Part shown: positions 25,307 through 37,171 of the stretch, piece after piece
Layout of the letters: each line of letters begins with the position of its first letter
Numbering within the stretch: the first letter of the stretch is position 1
Origin: Diadema setosum
Lineage: Eukaryota > Echinodermata > Echinoidea > Diadematoida > Diadematidae
NCBI GenBank assembly: GCA_033980235.1
Contig: CM067064.1
Location: 4,815,001-4,879,000 of the forward strand
DNA length: 64,000 nt
Direction of reading: 5' to 3'
Notes under the pieces: generated by a model
What the model was told of the DNA's origin: nothing
What the model saw: the letters and a program-made list of their open reading frames with translations, nothing else
Database searches by the model: none
Made by a program: the position numbers and the translations under genes

Positions 25307-25406
25307 CAAGAGTAAAAACAGTCGTATAAAAACACCGCAGGAGCCAAGAAATTGTACTAAAGTTTTTGGCTCCTGCGGTGTTTTAATACGACTGTTTTTA
25401 CTCTTG
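25307..25406. repeat. near-perfect 100-base hairpin
   Basis: The left arm starts CAAGAGTAAAAACAGTCGTA and the right arm ends TACGACTGTTTTTACTCTTG. The arms are about 43 bases with one or two mismatches around a loop of about 10 bases. It could be a tiny MITE or a transcribed hairpin; the sequence does not decide. Confidence 0.85.
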
Positions 25407-28301
25407 TTTATAATACACATAAAATGTAATAATATGTACATATTTTTATGTGTGAGAGCATACGAGCAATTAGTAATCCTTTAATCCTGTAAACATGTCT
25501 GCCCCTCCCTCCCTCCCCCCCCCCCCAAAAAAAAAAACCACCAAACAAACAAACAAACAAAAAACGGAAATACTCTCCGCCCGTTAGTTTGGATGATAAG
25601 TAATCATTTTAAGTGATTCCTACAAATACGCTTGCGCTGGGAGTGTCTTGATTGACTTAAGGAGCAAATTTGCAGGAATTACCTACGGGTTATAAAGCTT
25701 ATTGCTATTTTGCTCGTTTTTTGTTTGTTTTTTTTATATGTAAAACGAATGAAAGTATTGCTCACAGGATATTAAATCATAAGAAAATTATGACTTTGCC
25801 TGACATTGTGGTCTACATTTGGTCCTGGCCTTTATTACCTTCCTTGTCTTTTAGACATGTGGTCTGCATAATGTATGAAACAGTTAATCGACAAGTTATT
25901 GATTCAGATTCATTTAGATTTGTCCGTTCGTTTTCTGCGGTCATTTGTAATAAGTTCAACTTTTATTTGTAAGAATAATTCTTTCATTCTCTCGCATTTG
26001 CGAAGTAAGTTTTCATGGCTGCTATATATACACTGTATATACACATGTGCATATCATATATGTGTAAATACGTGTTATACAGTATATATATATATATATT
26101 GTGTGTGCGTGTGTGTGTGTGAGAGAGAATGTGTGTTTGGGTGTGTGTTTGTGTGTACTGTTGTGATCATATCCCAAGTGGTGCATACCTGCTCGAGTAT
26201 AGCCTACATAAGACGATAAATAGATCAATGAACAGTAATAATTCTATTGCAATCCATGCTTTTAATTCTGTTTCCTTTATGTAAACCCTTAGAAACGGCA
26301 ATGATGTATACATAGACAAAATTGCATTTATCAATGTTATCGTATATTATGAAGATGCTTTGGTTAAGCTTATTCAATGCGTTATCAAAGCATATTTCAT
26401 CAGTGTGCGAATACAAGGATACAATAAATATTGCAATACATGATACTACCCTGGATATCTGTCACAAAATATTCCGCAGTGATGCAAAAGCATTAGTTTT
26501 TACACAGGCAGGCATACATATTCACAATTTTGGGAGATGCAGCTGAATAAGGAGGGTTTTTATTTCTTGGTTCATATGTTTCTCAATTTGTCTGACAATA
26601 AGCATCACGCACAGTATATTTTGAAAATGACAATTAAAGTGTCAAAACCAATGGGCTCTTGAAAGAGCCTGGATTATTGACGATTTGAATTTCAAAGAGT
26701 GTCATGATGAGCACAGTGGTACTACCCCTTATCTCTCACTTCCAATATCTTTACACCAGAGAAGATTATTGCGCAAGTTTTAATAGAGGATAATAATGTA
26801 CATACGAACTTCAATACTGGTACACACGTCCGCGATGCACAATGAGAATTTCTGAACGCCCTCTACCGCCGACTGGTGACAGAATAAACGGAATGGTGTC
26901 GAAGAGGGCGGCTTTCCTTTTACCAGGAAGTTTCTATCAAGTCAGTTCCAGCTTATTCCATTAGTCGTAAGGACCTATGCAGTGCAAATGCATGTTGACT
27001 TGAGTTGATGATGATACACTCAATATCACGTATGTGGCAAAACGAATATCTCAATACGTTCCATATATTTCAAAGTAATTTTCTACTGTTTTTTTTTTCA
27101 GATTGCTTGAACACGCTCACAAAAAAAAACTTTCCAAAGATTCTACTCGTACCTCATCTGTCAATCATTTGTTAATGTACTCATATGTTAAAAAAAAATA
27201 CATTGGAACAGTCCTCCCTTTCGACTGAGCATAACTTGCACGCTTCCATGTTACTAATATGACTCTGGAGGTGTGTTTACAAATTAAACCTATTGAGGTG
27301 TTACTGTATGCTATAATAGATCTTTTCTCCACAGGAATGCTCGGTGAAAATGACGGTTTCTAAACCTCTACAAAGAGCGTGGGATACTTTATTATTCACG
27401 CCGACGAAAGGATAAAGACGAACAACCTATAGAATGCCCTTGATTACCGTCCATGCAGTCAAAGTATACACACAGCGCCTGTCATGCTAATAATTATGTA
27501 TGGTGAATGCAAACATAAAGAGGAATGCCGCAGATAAACTAACAAACAAGCAATACTTTCGATATGAGGAGTCTGGTCGCACACCGAGTTAAATCCTTTT
27601 TTGTTAATTTGAGATATTTGGGATAAAACCTGGTGAGAAACACAGAAATTAATGAGAAAATAATGTGATATATTTCAATCATAACATCAAGAATATTCTT
27701 TGTTACATAACAAGGTAGGTGACACTGTAAAGGATTTGTTTTGCTCTATCTTGTGATGAACTTACTTTAAAATGTTTAGATATGACGCTTACCTTGTTTT
27801 TTTGCGATCGAAGTCACATGTTTCTATGTAAATGTTCACTTTCAGAAAGGAAGCCTTTTCTTCCCTTTTGTGACGTATTTTGTTTGACATGTTTATTTCA
27901 TCTGAAGGACATAAATCTGTTAAGGACGGATATATAACAGTCCTGTCCTAGAGTTACGTTTTAAACGATATGTTGGTCAATAGATACACTCAACAAAAAA
28001 TAGATGATGTCTCGGAACTTATTACATAAATAAGAAGAAAATATTCTCTGGATAGTAGAATGGACAGCGTAACAATTTTCATATTCGAAATGAATGCTAT
28101 AAATACGTGGCCAGTGAGCGAAAATGAGCATGACAAATAAGTATTATAGGCAACAGTGACCACATAATGCACACGTTCAAATCATCAGTCACATATAAAA
28201 TCATGACAATGCAGACAGGAAGATGTAAAATTTATAAATTCAGTAGCAGCCCTGAGCTATCTTAGGCAAAGGGAAGTCTCTGGATCAAGTTAGTGGTCTG
28301 A

Positions 28302-28824
28302 TCATTCATCTGGAATCACGACGGCTACAACACCAGGTAACTGAAACGTGTCTGACGTTTCTCTGTCAGTAGTATCTCGCGCCCTCGGTTCGGAATTAAT
28401 ATCGGGTCCTTGAGAGACATGATCGGAAGATCTAGCGATATTCAGTTCACCAATAGAAACGGCATGTTCCGTGCCCGCAGTCCGGGAAGTGTCAGGGCCA
28501 GGGGAAGCAGCCTCTGCGGTTGCAACGTCCGCACTTGCAGTGTTGGTACATGTACTGGGCGAACTTATTTCACCATGACGTGGGGGGATGCCACTTAGTG
28601 CACCTCCAATGTCTGTTGTCGTGGCCTCCTCGTACGACGGCAGGGTGAAAGTGAGCGCGCTTATCTGCCTACTCACGGTGAAGACGGGACGTTCTGATTG
28701 GTCAGTGAGTACCGGGTCTTCGACAGGTTCGGGGGCGTCGTCGCTGTCTATGGATGTGATTGGTGGAAAGTACACAGGAGGTGGTTCTGATGGTAGGAAT
28801 GTCCAATCAGATGGTTCCGGACAC
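28302..28824 (-). CDS. gene C, exon 2: PPxY/LPxY-bearing tail of a two-TM protein
   Basis: This exon follows a CTACTTTAG acceptor and supplies the third base of the codon split at 31013, in frame to a stop after 173 codons (total protein 317 residues). It reads CPEPSDWTFLPSEPPPVYFPP, giving PPVY at residues 159-162, then an acidic Pro-rich stretch, then LPSYEEA at 205-211. The remaining 105 residues are Ser/Thr/Ala-rich, disordered and acidic, ending VVIPDE. PPxY and LPxY are the standard ligands of NEDD4-type WW domains. The spacing of the two motifs (about 45 residues) resembles genes D, E and F. No clear poly(A) signal was found just downstream. Assignment to exon 1 rests on strand, order, phase and family pattern. 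Confidence 0.75.
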
Positions 28825-29049
28825 CTAAAGTAGATGAAAGGCAAAATGATTCTCGTTTTTCTACTCAACCACACTCCTGTAATCTGTGTATCTGTTTCTA
28901 TTTTTTTTTGGGGGGGGGGGGGACGGAGGAGAGGACAGTGCGATTAAGAAATTTAAGCATGACAAAAGCAATTATGCTCTTAACTTAATAACTTGATTTC
29001 AAATAAGTACAATCTCTATACAAACTGATTGATTAGATGTCAGCTTGTC

Positions 29050-29290
29050 ATTATTCAATTCAATTCAATTAATTATATGTTGACTCTTTTTTCCAACAAA
29101 ACATAAAATAGAAAAATCAGGAATTGCATCAAAGGCACTACGTTCGACTGCGTGAAAAAAAAGATAGTTAACAAATAAAGATAATAAATGCATACCGGCA
29201 AAGTACAAAGTAATGTTTAGAGAAAAACAAAGAACTGTGAGGTGCACTAAAAATCATGCTTGTATATTATTGTGAACCAATCACTCATGT
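29050..29290 (-). mobile_element. short 3'-end fragment of a non-LTR retrotransposon in gene C's intron
   Basis: Minus-strand CR1/L2-type tail: repeated AATTC units at about 29056-29072, then TTTTTCCAACAAAACATAAA and further similarity to the 3' UTR of the copy at 3029-3300 (both share CCAACAAAACATAA, a TACAAAGT phrase and a (T)GCTTGTA phrase). It is non-coding and lies in the 2.2 kb intron of gene C. Confidence 0.7.
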
Positions 29291-31012
29291 GGTTAGAAAA
29301 GCAAGGATGTTCGTTTGAAAAATAACTTGATTTTAAATAAAAACAATCTCCACACAAACTGACTGATTCCATTCCAGCTCGTGGTGATTTGAGTGAATCT
29401 ATCTTTTTCAATCAGGCCTCCTATGAGATATTCATAGATTCATAATTTTGGAAAGGGGTTCCGATGAGTTCCTTATCAACACGATACAGCCGAACGAATT
29501 GACGTGTTTTGCAAGAACGGATTCGTGATAGATGATTCAAGGTTTACAATAAAACTGTTTAAAATCAAACAGCGAAGTCACTGTGTTCATTGTCATTATG
29601 ATAGATATTGTAAAAACAATTGTACGAAATTGCATAAGTGCCTTTTTTTAAATTTGACAGCAATAGGTAAACTCACATGTGATGCTGTTTTGAAAGAAGA
29701 GGAATTCATTTACTTGAAGCTCATGAAGAGATTGAATGAGATTTGCTTTTGACTTTTTTTTGTACATGTACAGATGCTATCAAGAAATAGAACAGGAAAG
29801 GTTGTTGTGAATCCAATTAACGATTTCTATTCGGAAGAAAAATTCGTAAAAGAATTGACGAAGACTAGAATTGTAAGATGTAATGATATAATTTACTGAA
29901 AGAAATGATATATATTCTGTAAATTGTTTGTCAACTTTTTTATACCTTTGAAGCTGTCAGAGGAGTATCATTTTCTCATCCCTTTCAAATATGGTTTGAA
30001 TATTTAATTATGAAGACTATTAATACTCTTTTGTGGGTATAAAACAAATCCAAATCAGACATGACATGAGAAAGGTAAGACATTTAAAGATTTACAGATA
30101 CATTAAAAGGGAGAATCCAACTGTCCTCTAGGAAATCCCTAAGCGACCCGAAATGGACCTTAAAAAGACTGTAAAAAATAGATGCATAAACAAGCATTTT
30201 TAGGCTTCTGTGCAACGCATTGTATACCTAGGACACGTTTGACATTGCTGGCAGGAAATGCGTGTGTTTTTTCCAATGTTTTTTTTTTTTTTTTTTCAGT
30301 AATGACACTGTCACGACTGTGCAGAAAAAAGGCATTTCAGGTGATTTTATACGATTGACACTGTTTTCATTCTCAGTCCCTTCTTCATGCTTCTCTGTCA
30401 TACAGATTACATAACGTACGAACGAAACGAAAGTAGGGTCATCTCTTCTCTGAATCCGAGTAAAAAGAAAAATAAGTAGCCGATTGAATAGGAGCAAGAA
30501 AACGACATTGAAGAAAATGGACAGCAATACATTATTCAACATTGTGTTCTTATTGACTGTTAACAAAAAAAACACACACACACACACACAAAATAAAACA
30601 CGTAATTGTGTGTTAGCGACCTTGATCTTTACCGTTTGTACCTTTTTTTCTCTGAATTTAAAGTGCACTGATTTTGTTTCTTATAAGTCAGCATGAAATT
30701 CATCATTTTGCTTGAAGTACACATTGCTTGCCCTCAATTTCATATGAGAGAACATAATGTCACTGAACTAAAAAAAAAAAAAAAAATGCAATCTCCGCAC
30801 CGCTATATTCATCTCTTACCTTGGCTTATTCAAAAAAAAAAATGTGGCATAAAAACTTGCAGTGTGAAGCAATTATTCTGAATTAGTTAGTGTCTTTGCT
30901 AGAAGATCAGCACGTAGTTACTGTTGTATCTGAAACGCTAGATACAAAGAAATATGAATAAAACACATACATTACAAAATGGGAGAATACTCGAAGGATC
31001 ATGGGAACATAC

Positions 31013-31443
31013 CGCATCAATTCCTCAACGCTGATACTCGCTGCGTACGTCGGAGGGTTGTCTCCGTTATTCGTCTCCTCTCTAGTCGCTCGCGGCGTGC
31101 TAGGCTCGGCCCTGGACGACGCTCGGTGCCGACGTGCTCGCCGGTTTCGATGAAGGCGATCCCAACTTCGATATATGCCGTCTCCCGCCACCGACGCCGT
31201 CCGGTCCTTGTACATATTCCTCGCAACGTAGTCCATGAAGAGGAGGGCGAGTCCCGTCATGATGACGCATATGCCCACGATGATCAGGGCCGGAGCTTTG
31301 GCGATTGGCGACACGATCATAAGCAGGGCGCCAAACGTGATAGTGAGAAAGGACTTGCAGCGAAGGTTCTGCCATCCCTTGTACTCGTGCCTCGGTGGTC
31401 GCCGATAGGGCATCCCCTGTACTGTTCGTCCATCTCGAGCCAT
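31013..31443 (-). CDS. gene C, exon 1: membrane hairpin module
   Basis: I do not recognise a named family. ATG at 31443 opens 143 codons plus two bases, ending CG/GTATGT (phase 2). Residues 1-30 are basic and Pro-rich. Two helices at about 31-47 and 51-72 are joined by a very tight turn (SPIAKAPALII); helix 2 is followed by DYVARNMYKDR and a strongly basic patch (RLHRNRRARRHRASSRAE, about 96-113). The positive-inside rule puts both ends in the cytosol. PPTY at 130-133 is a first WW-ligand motif, already in exon 1. Splicing to 28824 restores an Arg codon and a 317-residue protein. The turn K/Q-A-P-x-L-I is shared with gene D. Likely an endomembrane or plasma-membrane adaptor; this is inferred from motifs. 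Confidence 0.78.
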
Positions 31444-32299
31444 TGTTTAAAATGCTGCGAGCTTAATTGTGATGCATCAGTCGGTCAGGGTAGCCATGTT
31501 TACGTCTCGTCAGTTGATTCATGCTACCTCAACCTCGAAGTACGAGGCCTTCTCCTTGACTTATTGTCCTGGATATAAGACAACCAGTCATGTCAGCTCA
31601 GCATACTCATACTTCTACATGCTGCTGAATTGAAAGTCAAACACAAGTAGACTGAACCTCAAACAGCACAAGTTTTGACTGTCATGGATCCGTCTGTAGA
31701 ATTAGACATCTCTCGGCCATTCTAGTAGCACATGAAAGAGAAGGAACCAGCGTGCTGTCAGGTACATACACTTGTTCCGAATCTATCTTTGTGTTACGTG
31801 TTGGTACTGGGGTTGAAAGGTTGTTTGCCCTCAACAAACGTGCTGACTTATACGCTGCGTTATCTATACTCTGCTGACCGTAATCAGGACCCATCAACGT
31901 AAACTGGGGGTGGGGCTAGGGAAGATAACACCCCACCCCAGTTTATTCCCCTTATATAAAGTCTTACGTATGATCAAAACTTCATATTTCAAATCATCAA
32001 CTTCATATTTCTTCTCAACAACATTACTAATACCGCTGTCGCTTTGCTCTCTCGTTCTCTGATCCAACAGGCATTACGATATTGCGTTTTAGAGAGCAGG
32101 CCCTTAAAATGCGAGCTCCTTGCCAAGGTAAAACAAAACGAAATGACAACGCCATGGACAAACAGCATCTCGTAACGACGCCAAAGCAGCAAGAAATACA
32201 ACGACCAAATTGACCATTGGTCTCCCGTTCTTATCTCATGGTTTGTGTCTTATTTGTTTTCGCACTCTACACAACTTAGAAGGAACTGGTTCTCAACTA

Positions 32300-32340
<41 letters not shown>

Positions 32341-33144
32341 CACACAAACATCAGTAGGTATACATCCCTCCACTCACACGAAGCCTATTGTGCTTAAAAC
32401 TTCACAAGTTGAAAAGTTGGCAAAACAATAAAGATGTGTTTATATTACATTCGATATAAATAGAATATGTGTAATGCTTTCTTGCATGACATGTTTTGTA
32501 CACTTACATTCTTTGTTGAAGATGAAAATAAATGAAATAAATGAAAAAGATATGTCCTTCGCAAGTCACCACGCTCAGGCCCCGTTTCATTTTTCCTCTG
32601 ACGAAGATAATGCTTTTAAATCGAAAACTCAGCCCCTTCTCGACTCTACACGCAAATTCACATACACCTTATAACTTCTCTCCGACAGCGGGCGACCAAT
32701 CTGCGCCTCTCCATCCCAGCTTGGCTGCAATCAGTGCAATCATTGACCGTTGTCTCCTCTCAGAACCTAACATCCGAGTAAGATTGGGATCTCCAAATTA
32801 ACCAGGCCAAGGATGAACCTCAGCACTTCAGATGTGAAGTGGCATGATGCATCGAAAATTAATGCATTATCAAGTTTCAATAAATTTTCTGTGATAACAG
32901 GATGATGATGATAATGACAATGTTAAAATTATTCTATAGTCGAAATTATGTTTCCCCAGCCATGCTCTTCTTGACACAGAAGTGTAAATGGCTACCTGAC
33001 AATTCCAGGGGTAAATATAATGGTAGGGCCCAGTGGTAGACCATGAAGATTTAAGAGACGCTATTTTGAATACCACAATAAATCCATGCTTAATATAATG
33101 ATTCTTATTGATCTTCTTCTTCTTCTTCTTCTTCTTCTTCTTCT
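31444..33144. other. upstream flank of gene C, no gene seen
   Basis: Presumed promoter side of gene C. Contains a (CA)n run at 32301-32334 and a (CTT)n run at 33111-33144 abutting the LINE 3' end. No TATA box is convincing, and no other coding exon is supported. Confidence 0.55.
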
Positions 33145-33654
33145 GTTCAGTTCAGTTCTGTTCAGTTTTATTCACCATCAATTTAGGAGTATACAATAAA
33201 AAACATACACAAAGATACATAACTATATACAAAGCAAACAAAAACAAAGCAGAAAACAATTAAACTTGATGGTGGGAACCCCAGGAGAAGCAGTGCTTAT
33301 AAATAGGGGCCCCAGGAATGCTTAAATATTAATATACATGTAAAACAAACAAGCAAAAGAATTAATATACATTTCAAGGTTGTACATTTGGTTTGGTGGG
33401 AATGGGAAAGGGAAAAAACAGCATGCATATATAAATACATATATATGCACAGATACCATGGAAAACAACAGCGAAAATCCAGGAGAGATGAAAGAAGAGT
33501 AGAAAACAAGGTGAGTATGATTGGGAAGGTGGGAGTATATAAGCGATAGATGGACTATAGACAATAGACGTAGTGCTCGCAAGCAATGATTTTCATTCAT
33601 GTGAGTACAAGTGTGACTAGGATGACAATAGATTTGTTTTTTTTGTTTTTTTTT

Positions 33655-36600
33655 TCAATTTTCCCTCGGAAGGAGCAAATTAAAGGACAATCTCTTAAAT
33701 CGTGATAAAGTAGAACTATGCTTTATATCTTCTGGAAGAGCATTCCATAGTTTTGGGAATTTTACTTGGAATGAGTTCAGGGCTAATGTTGTGCGTACCT
33801 TTGGTTGTCGCAGTGAGTTTCTCTGACGGGTATCATACAAATGAACAGAACTATTTAATACGAATAAATCATTAAACACATTTGGTAATAAACCAGCGTG
33901 GAGCTTATACATAAAGACTAAAGAATTAAATGATATCGACTCAGTAATAGGTAATACACGAAGCTGAGAAAACAGGTTGCTCGTGTGGGCATAAATACAA
34001 GAATTAGTTATAACTCTAACTGTCTTTTTTTGGAGTGTTTCTATTTTTCGAAGTTGACTTTTGTATGTATGACCCCAGATAATATTACAATAATTCAAAT
34101 GTGGCATTATGATACTATTATACAATATTTTTAATACAGTTTGGGGTAAAGTGTGCTTCAATCTTCTAAGAACACCAAGGCTTTTTGCTATCTTGAGTGA
34201 GATGGCACTGATGTGAGGCCTCCAGGAAAGATATTCGTTTAATACAACACCAAGAAATCTTATATTATCCACCATTGACACAGCGTGACCTCCTATACAT
34301 ACATTTGGGTGGTTACATGGTATTTTTCTGTTTCTTGTTCTAAACAAAACATATTTGGTCTTATCAAGATTCAAAAATAATTTGTTACAATTAAACCACT
34401 CATATAAATTAACCAGTTCTGCGTTAACTATTGTTATCAGATCATTCAGATTTTTGTGGGATACGAGAATTGTTGTGTCATCGGCAAATGATAAAAACTT
34501 GACTATATTAGAAGAAGATACAATGTCATTAATATAAACAAGAAACAAAAGGGGTCCCAGAATTGATCCCTGTGGGACACCACAACAAAGATTACCAAAA
34601 CTGGATTTAACACCGTCCACCGCAACGTACTGTTTTCTATTCGTCAAGTAATTGGTGAACCAATCAAGAGCAATACCACGTACACCATAACATTCCAGTT
34701 TACGTAACAGTATGTGGTGGTCGAGGGTGTCGAACGCTTTCGAAAGATCCATAAAGACCCCAACACAATAGTTACCAGCATCTATTTCGCGAGATACTGA
34801 GTTCACCAAGTTCAGTACACCGAGTTCGGTTGAGTAGTTTTTCCTAAAGCCGAATTGTTGTGGTATCAACACGTCATTGCGAACAAGGTGACCGTGTAGT
34901 CTGGCGTGGAGTACTTTTTCAAGGAGCTTGGAAAAAATGGGTAAAATGGCAATAGGTCTGTAGTTTTCTATACTGTTTTTGTCTCCTTTCTTGAAAATGG
35001 GAACTACTTTGGCTGTTTTCAAACTATCTGGAATCGTACCTTGAGTCATGGATTGATTAAAAATAAAACAAAGAGGATCAGCAATATAATGGATACACTT
35101 CTTAATAACTTGACTGCTGATTTCGTCAGGTCCAGACGATGCTGATGATTTTATACAGCGAGCAATATCTAATATTTCGGAGACTGTTGTGGGTTTCAAA
35201 AAAAGAGAAGAGAAGGATTGTTTTGGGAGAAATTTATCAAAATTCTTACTTGTCATTGGGATATGCTGACGGATACGTTTTCCAGTATTCAAAAGGTATT
35301 TGTTAAACGCTTCGGAAATAGACTTTTTGGTGTTTAGTTTATCTTGATGATGATACATAGTTGTAGGAAGATTATTACTCTTTTTGCCAAGCAGATTGTT
35401 TATGTGTCTCCACGTCTTATTCATGTCACCTTTTACAGAGATAAACTTATTGTGAAAATACTCTTTTTTTGATATTCTAATAATATTCGTCAAACTGTTT
35501 TTATACATGACATAAACCTTGCGTGTTTTATCAGTTGGGTTTCTGATATAAGTTCTATACAATCTCTGCTTCCGTTTTATTGATTTCAAAATTCCCGGAG
35601 TTATCCAAGGCTTTGACATATTCTTTATGGTAACTCGAACTAACGGAAAACACATTTCATATAAATGACAGAATTTTTGAATAAACATATTATACGACTT
35701 GTTAACATTGTCAGTGTCATAGATATCAGACAAATCAACCGACTGGAGCTGCTGGATAAAATGATCTATCTTATTCACGGTTATTAATCTTGTCTTTGTC
35801 CATTTTTTGTTGGACATTTTCATTTGGGGTTTGTTTCGGTTACTGACATGAAATATAGGAAAATGATCTGAAATATCAGAATAAATAAGACCACTCTTGT
35901 AACTTATATCAATACAATTACAAAATATATTATCAATCAAAGTAGCTGTATGGGGCGTAATTCTTGTAGGTTTTGTAATAGAGGGAAACAAACCAAACTG
36001 AAAGAGTGATTCAAGAAAACTATTCGTTTTGTTATCTCTTTCATAATTGAGTAAGTTAATATTGAAGTCGCCCATCAAATAAAAATCTTTATTGCCAATA
36101 TTGGTATCTCTTAGGTAGTCGGAGAGAATCTGCGTGAAAATAGAGATGTCAGTATTGGGTACTCTATAGCAACAACCTACTACAATGGATTTATTCGTTT
36201 GGGGTATTTCAATAAACACTGAATCACAAACACTACTACTGGCTGGCATTCTAGAACAGAGTGTGAATTCCACACCGTTTCTTACATAGAGGGCGACGCC
36301 GCCACCTTGCCTGTTCGGTCTGTCAACATGAACGAGTGTATAGCCATTGAGAGAGAAAGACTCAATTGATGTATCATTACGAAACCAGGTTTCTGAAATA
36401 CCAATGACAGTAAATTTGTAGTCTACAGCAAATAAGAGTAGTTCCAATTCTTCATGGTTTCGGACAAGGCTTCTTGCATTTACGTGTAATAATGCAAAAT
36501 CATCAGAAGTTGCCTTAGTTTTATGAAGGAAATCTTCACAGAACAAATAATTACAAAAATTGGACTCATTGACACTGCCGTAGGCACTCAATGCATCATT

Positions 36601-37053
36601 AAAATCATTGGTTATCGGATTAAACTTGTTCATGCTCATTGGATTCACAGAGAGGGAGCAGAATCTTTCTTCATCAACAATTTCATTTAACTTAAAATAT
36701 GAAAATAATGACCACAGAAATTGATCATTACTATCGTAGTGATTAAATGGAAACAATTCAGAATTACATGTACAACAGAATGAATTATAACGTAAACAGT
36801 TCTGTTTGGAACAATATATACAAGGGTATAACGGATTCGGTTTGACAATACCAGGATTTCGCTCAGCAGTGGAAAAAGGTAGTTCACAAAACAAACATTT
36901 GTCACATATCCAATCACATGTTTCATTAAAAATGGCGATGCTTGAGGGTGTGCATTTCAAATGGCACCATGACTTACACGAGACACAGAGGAGTGCGTTT
37001 TGATTGTTTCGCACGGAGGTATTACAAACGATACACGGGTATTTCGGAGGCAT
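33655..37053 (-). CDS. LINE ORF2: zinc finger, AP-like endonuclease, reverse transcriptase
   Basis: 1132 residues starting MPPKYPCIVC. Residues about 7-56 hold a PHD-like cysteine/histidine finger (CIVC, CVSC, WCHLKC, CDWICDKC), with a second Cys cluster at 78-96. The endonuclease spans about 185-415: HVNARS, ISETWF (catalytic Glu), GGGVALYVR, YLMGDFNINLL and SDISDHFP. The reverse transcriptase spans roughly 620-890: SSGPDEIS, AKVVPIFKKGDK, NYRPIAILP, LSKAFDTLDH, GVPQGS (about 824) and FADDT (about 857), then the usual C-terminal region. It acts by nicking target DNA and priming cDNA from the 3' end. The fused N-terminal finger is notable, since CR1 elements often carry such a finger in ORF1. 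All key residues look intact. Confidence 0.93.
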   Translation of the reverse strand: MPPKYPCIVCNTSVRNNQNALLCVSCKSWCHLKCTPSSIAIFNETCDWICDKCLFCELPFSTAERNPGIVKPNPLYPCIYCSKQNCLRYNSFCCTCNSELFPFNHYDSNDQFLWSLFSYFKLNEIVDEERFCSLSVNPMSMNKFNPITNDFNDALSAYGSVNESNFCNYLFCEDFLHKTKATSDDFALLHVNARSLVRNHEELELLLFAVDYKFTVIGISETWFRNDTSIESFSLNGYTLVHVDRPNRQGGGVALYVRNGVEFTLCSRMPASSSVCDSVFIEIPQTNKSIVVGCCYRVPNTDISIFTQILSDYLRDTNIGNKDFYLMGDFNINLLNYERDNKTNSFLESLFQFGLFPSITKPTRITPHTATLIDNIFCNCIDISYKSGLIYSDISDHFPIFHVSNRNKPQMKMSNKKWTKTRLITVNKIDHFIQQLQSVDLSDIYDTDNVNKSYNMFIQKFCHLYEMCFPLVRVTIKNMSKPWITPGILKSIKRKQRLYRTYIRNPTDKTRKVYVMYKNSLTNIIRISKKEYFHNKFISVKGDMNKTWRHINNLLGKKSNNLPTTMYHHQDKLNTKKSISEAFNKYLLNTGKRIRQHIPMTSKNFDKFLPKQSFSSLFLKPTTVSEILDIARCIKSSASSGPDEISSQVIKKCIHYIADPLCFIFNQSMTQGTIPDSLKTAKVVPIFKKGDKNSIENYRPIAILPIFSKLLEKVLHARLHGHLVRNDVLIPQQFGFRKNYSTELGVLNLVNSVSREIDAGNYCVGVFMDLSKAFDTLDHHILLRKLECYGVRGIALDWFTNYLTNRKQYVAVDGVKSSFGNLCCGVPQGSILGPLLFLVYINDIVSSSNIVKFLSFADDTTILVSHKNLNDLITIVNAELVNLYEWFNCNKLFLNLDKTKYVLFRTRNRKIPCNHPNVCIGGHAVSMVDNIRFLGVVLNEYLSWRPHISAISLKIAKSLGVLRRLKHTLPQTVLKILYNSIIMPHLNYCNIIWGHTYKSQLRKIETLQKKTVRVITNSCIYAHTSNLFSQLRVLPITESISFNSLVFMYKLHAGLLPNVFNDLFVLNSSVHLYDTRQRNSLRQPKVRTTLALNSFQVKFPKLWNALPEDIKHSSTLSRFKRLSFNLLLPREN

Positions 37054-37171
37054 TTACAAAATTGAAACTAATTAGACGAGAATGTAACTACAAAATGTGT
37101 ATGTACAGTTGCAAATATAGAGAGAGTGAGAGGAGTAGAAGAAGGTAGAGAGGGAAAAAGAAGTCTCCGAC

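Larger units (their letters stand above)
22279..28301. other. convergent intergenic region between genes B and C
   Basis: Genes B (+) and C (-) face each other across 6 kb. The region holds (CAA)n at 23630-23661, an (AT)n/(CA)n cluster at 25190-25255, AT and GT tracts at 26080-26150 and the two palindromic elements listed separately. An AAATAAAAATG stretch near 23577 is a possible but distant poly(A) signal for B. No coding exon seen. Confidence 0.55.

Noticed and set aside
30979..31578. 199-codon plus-strand frame
   Set aside because: Antisense shadow of gene C exon 1; no recognisable domain, while the minus strand has two clear helices and a fitting splice donor.
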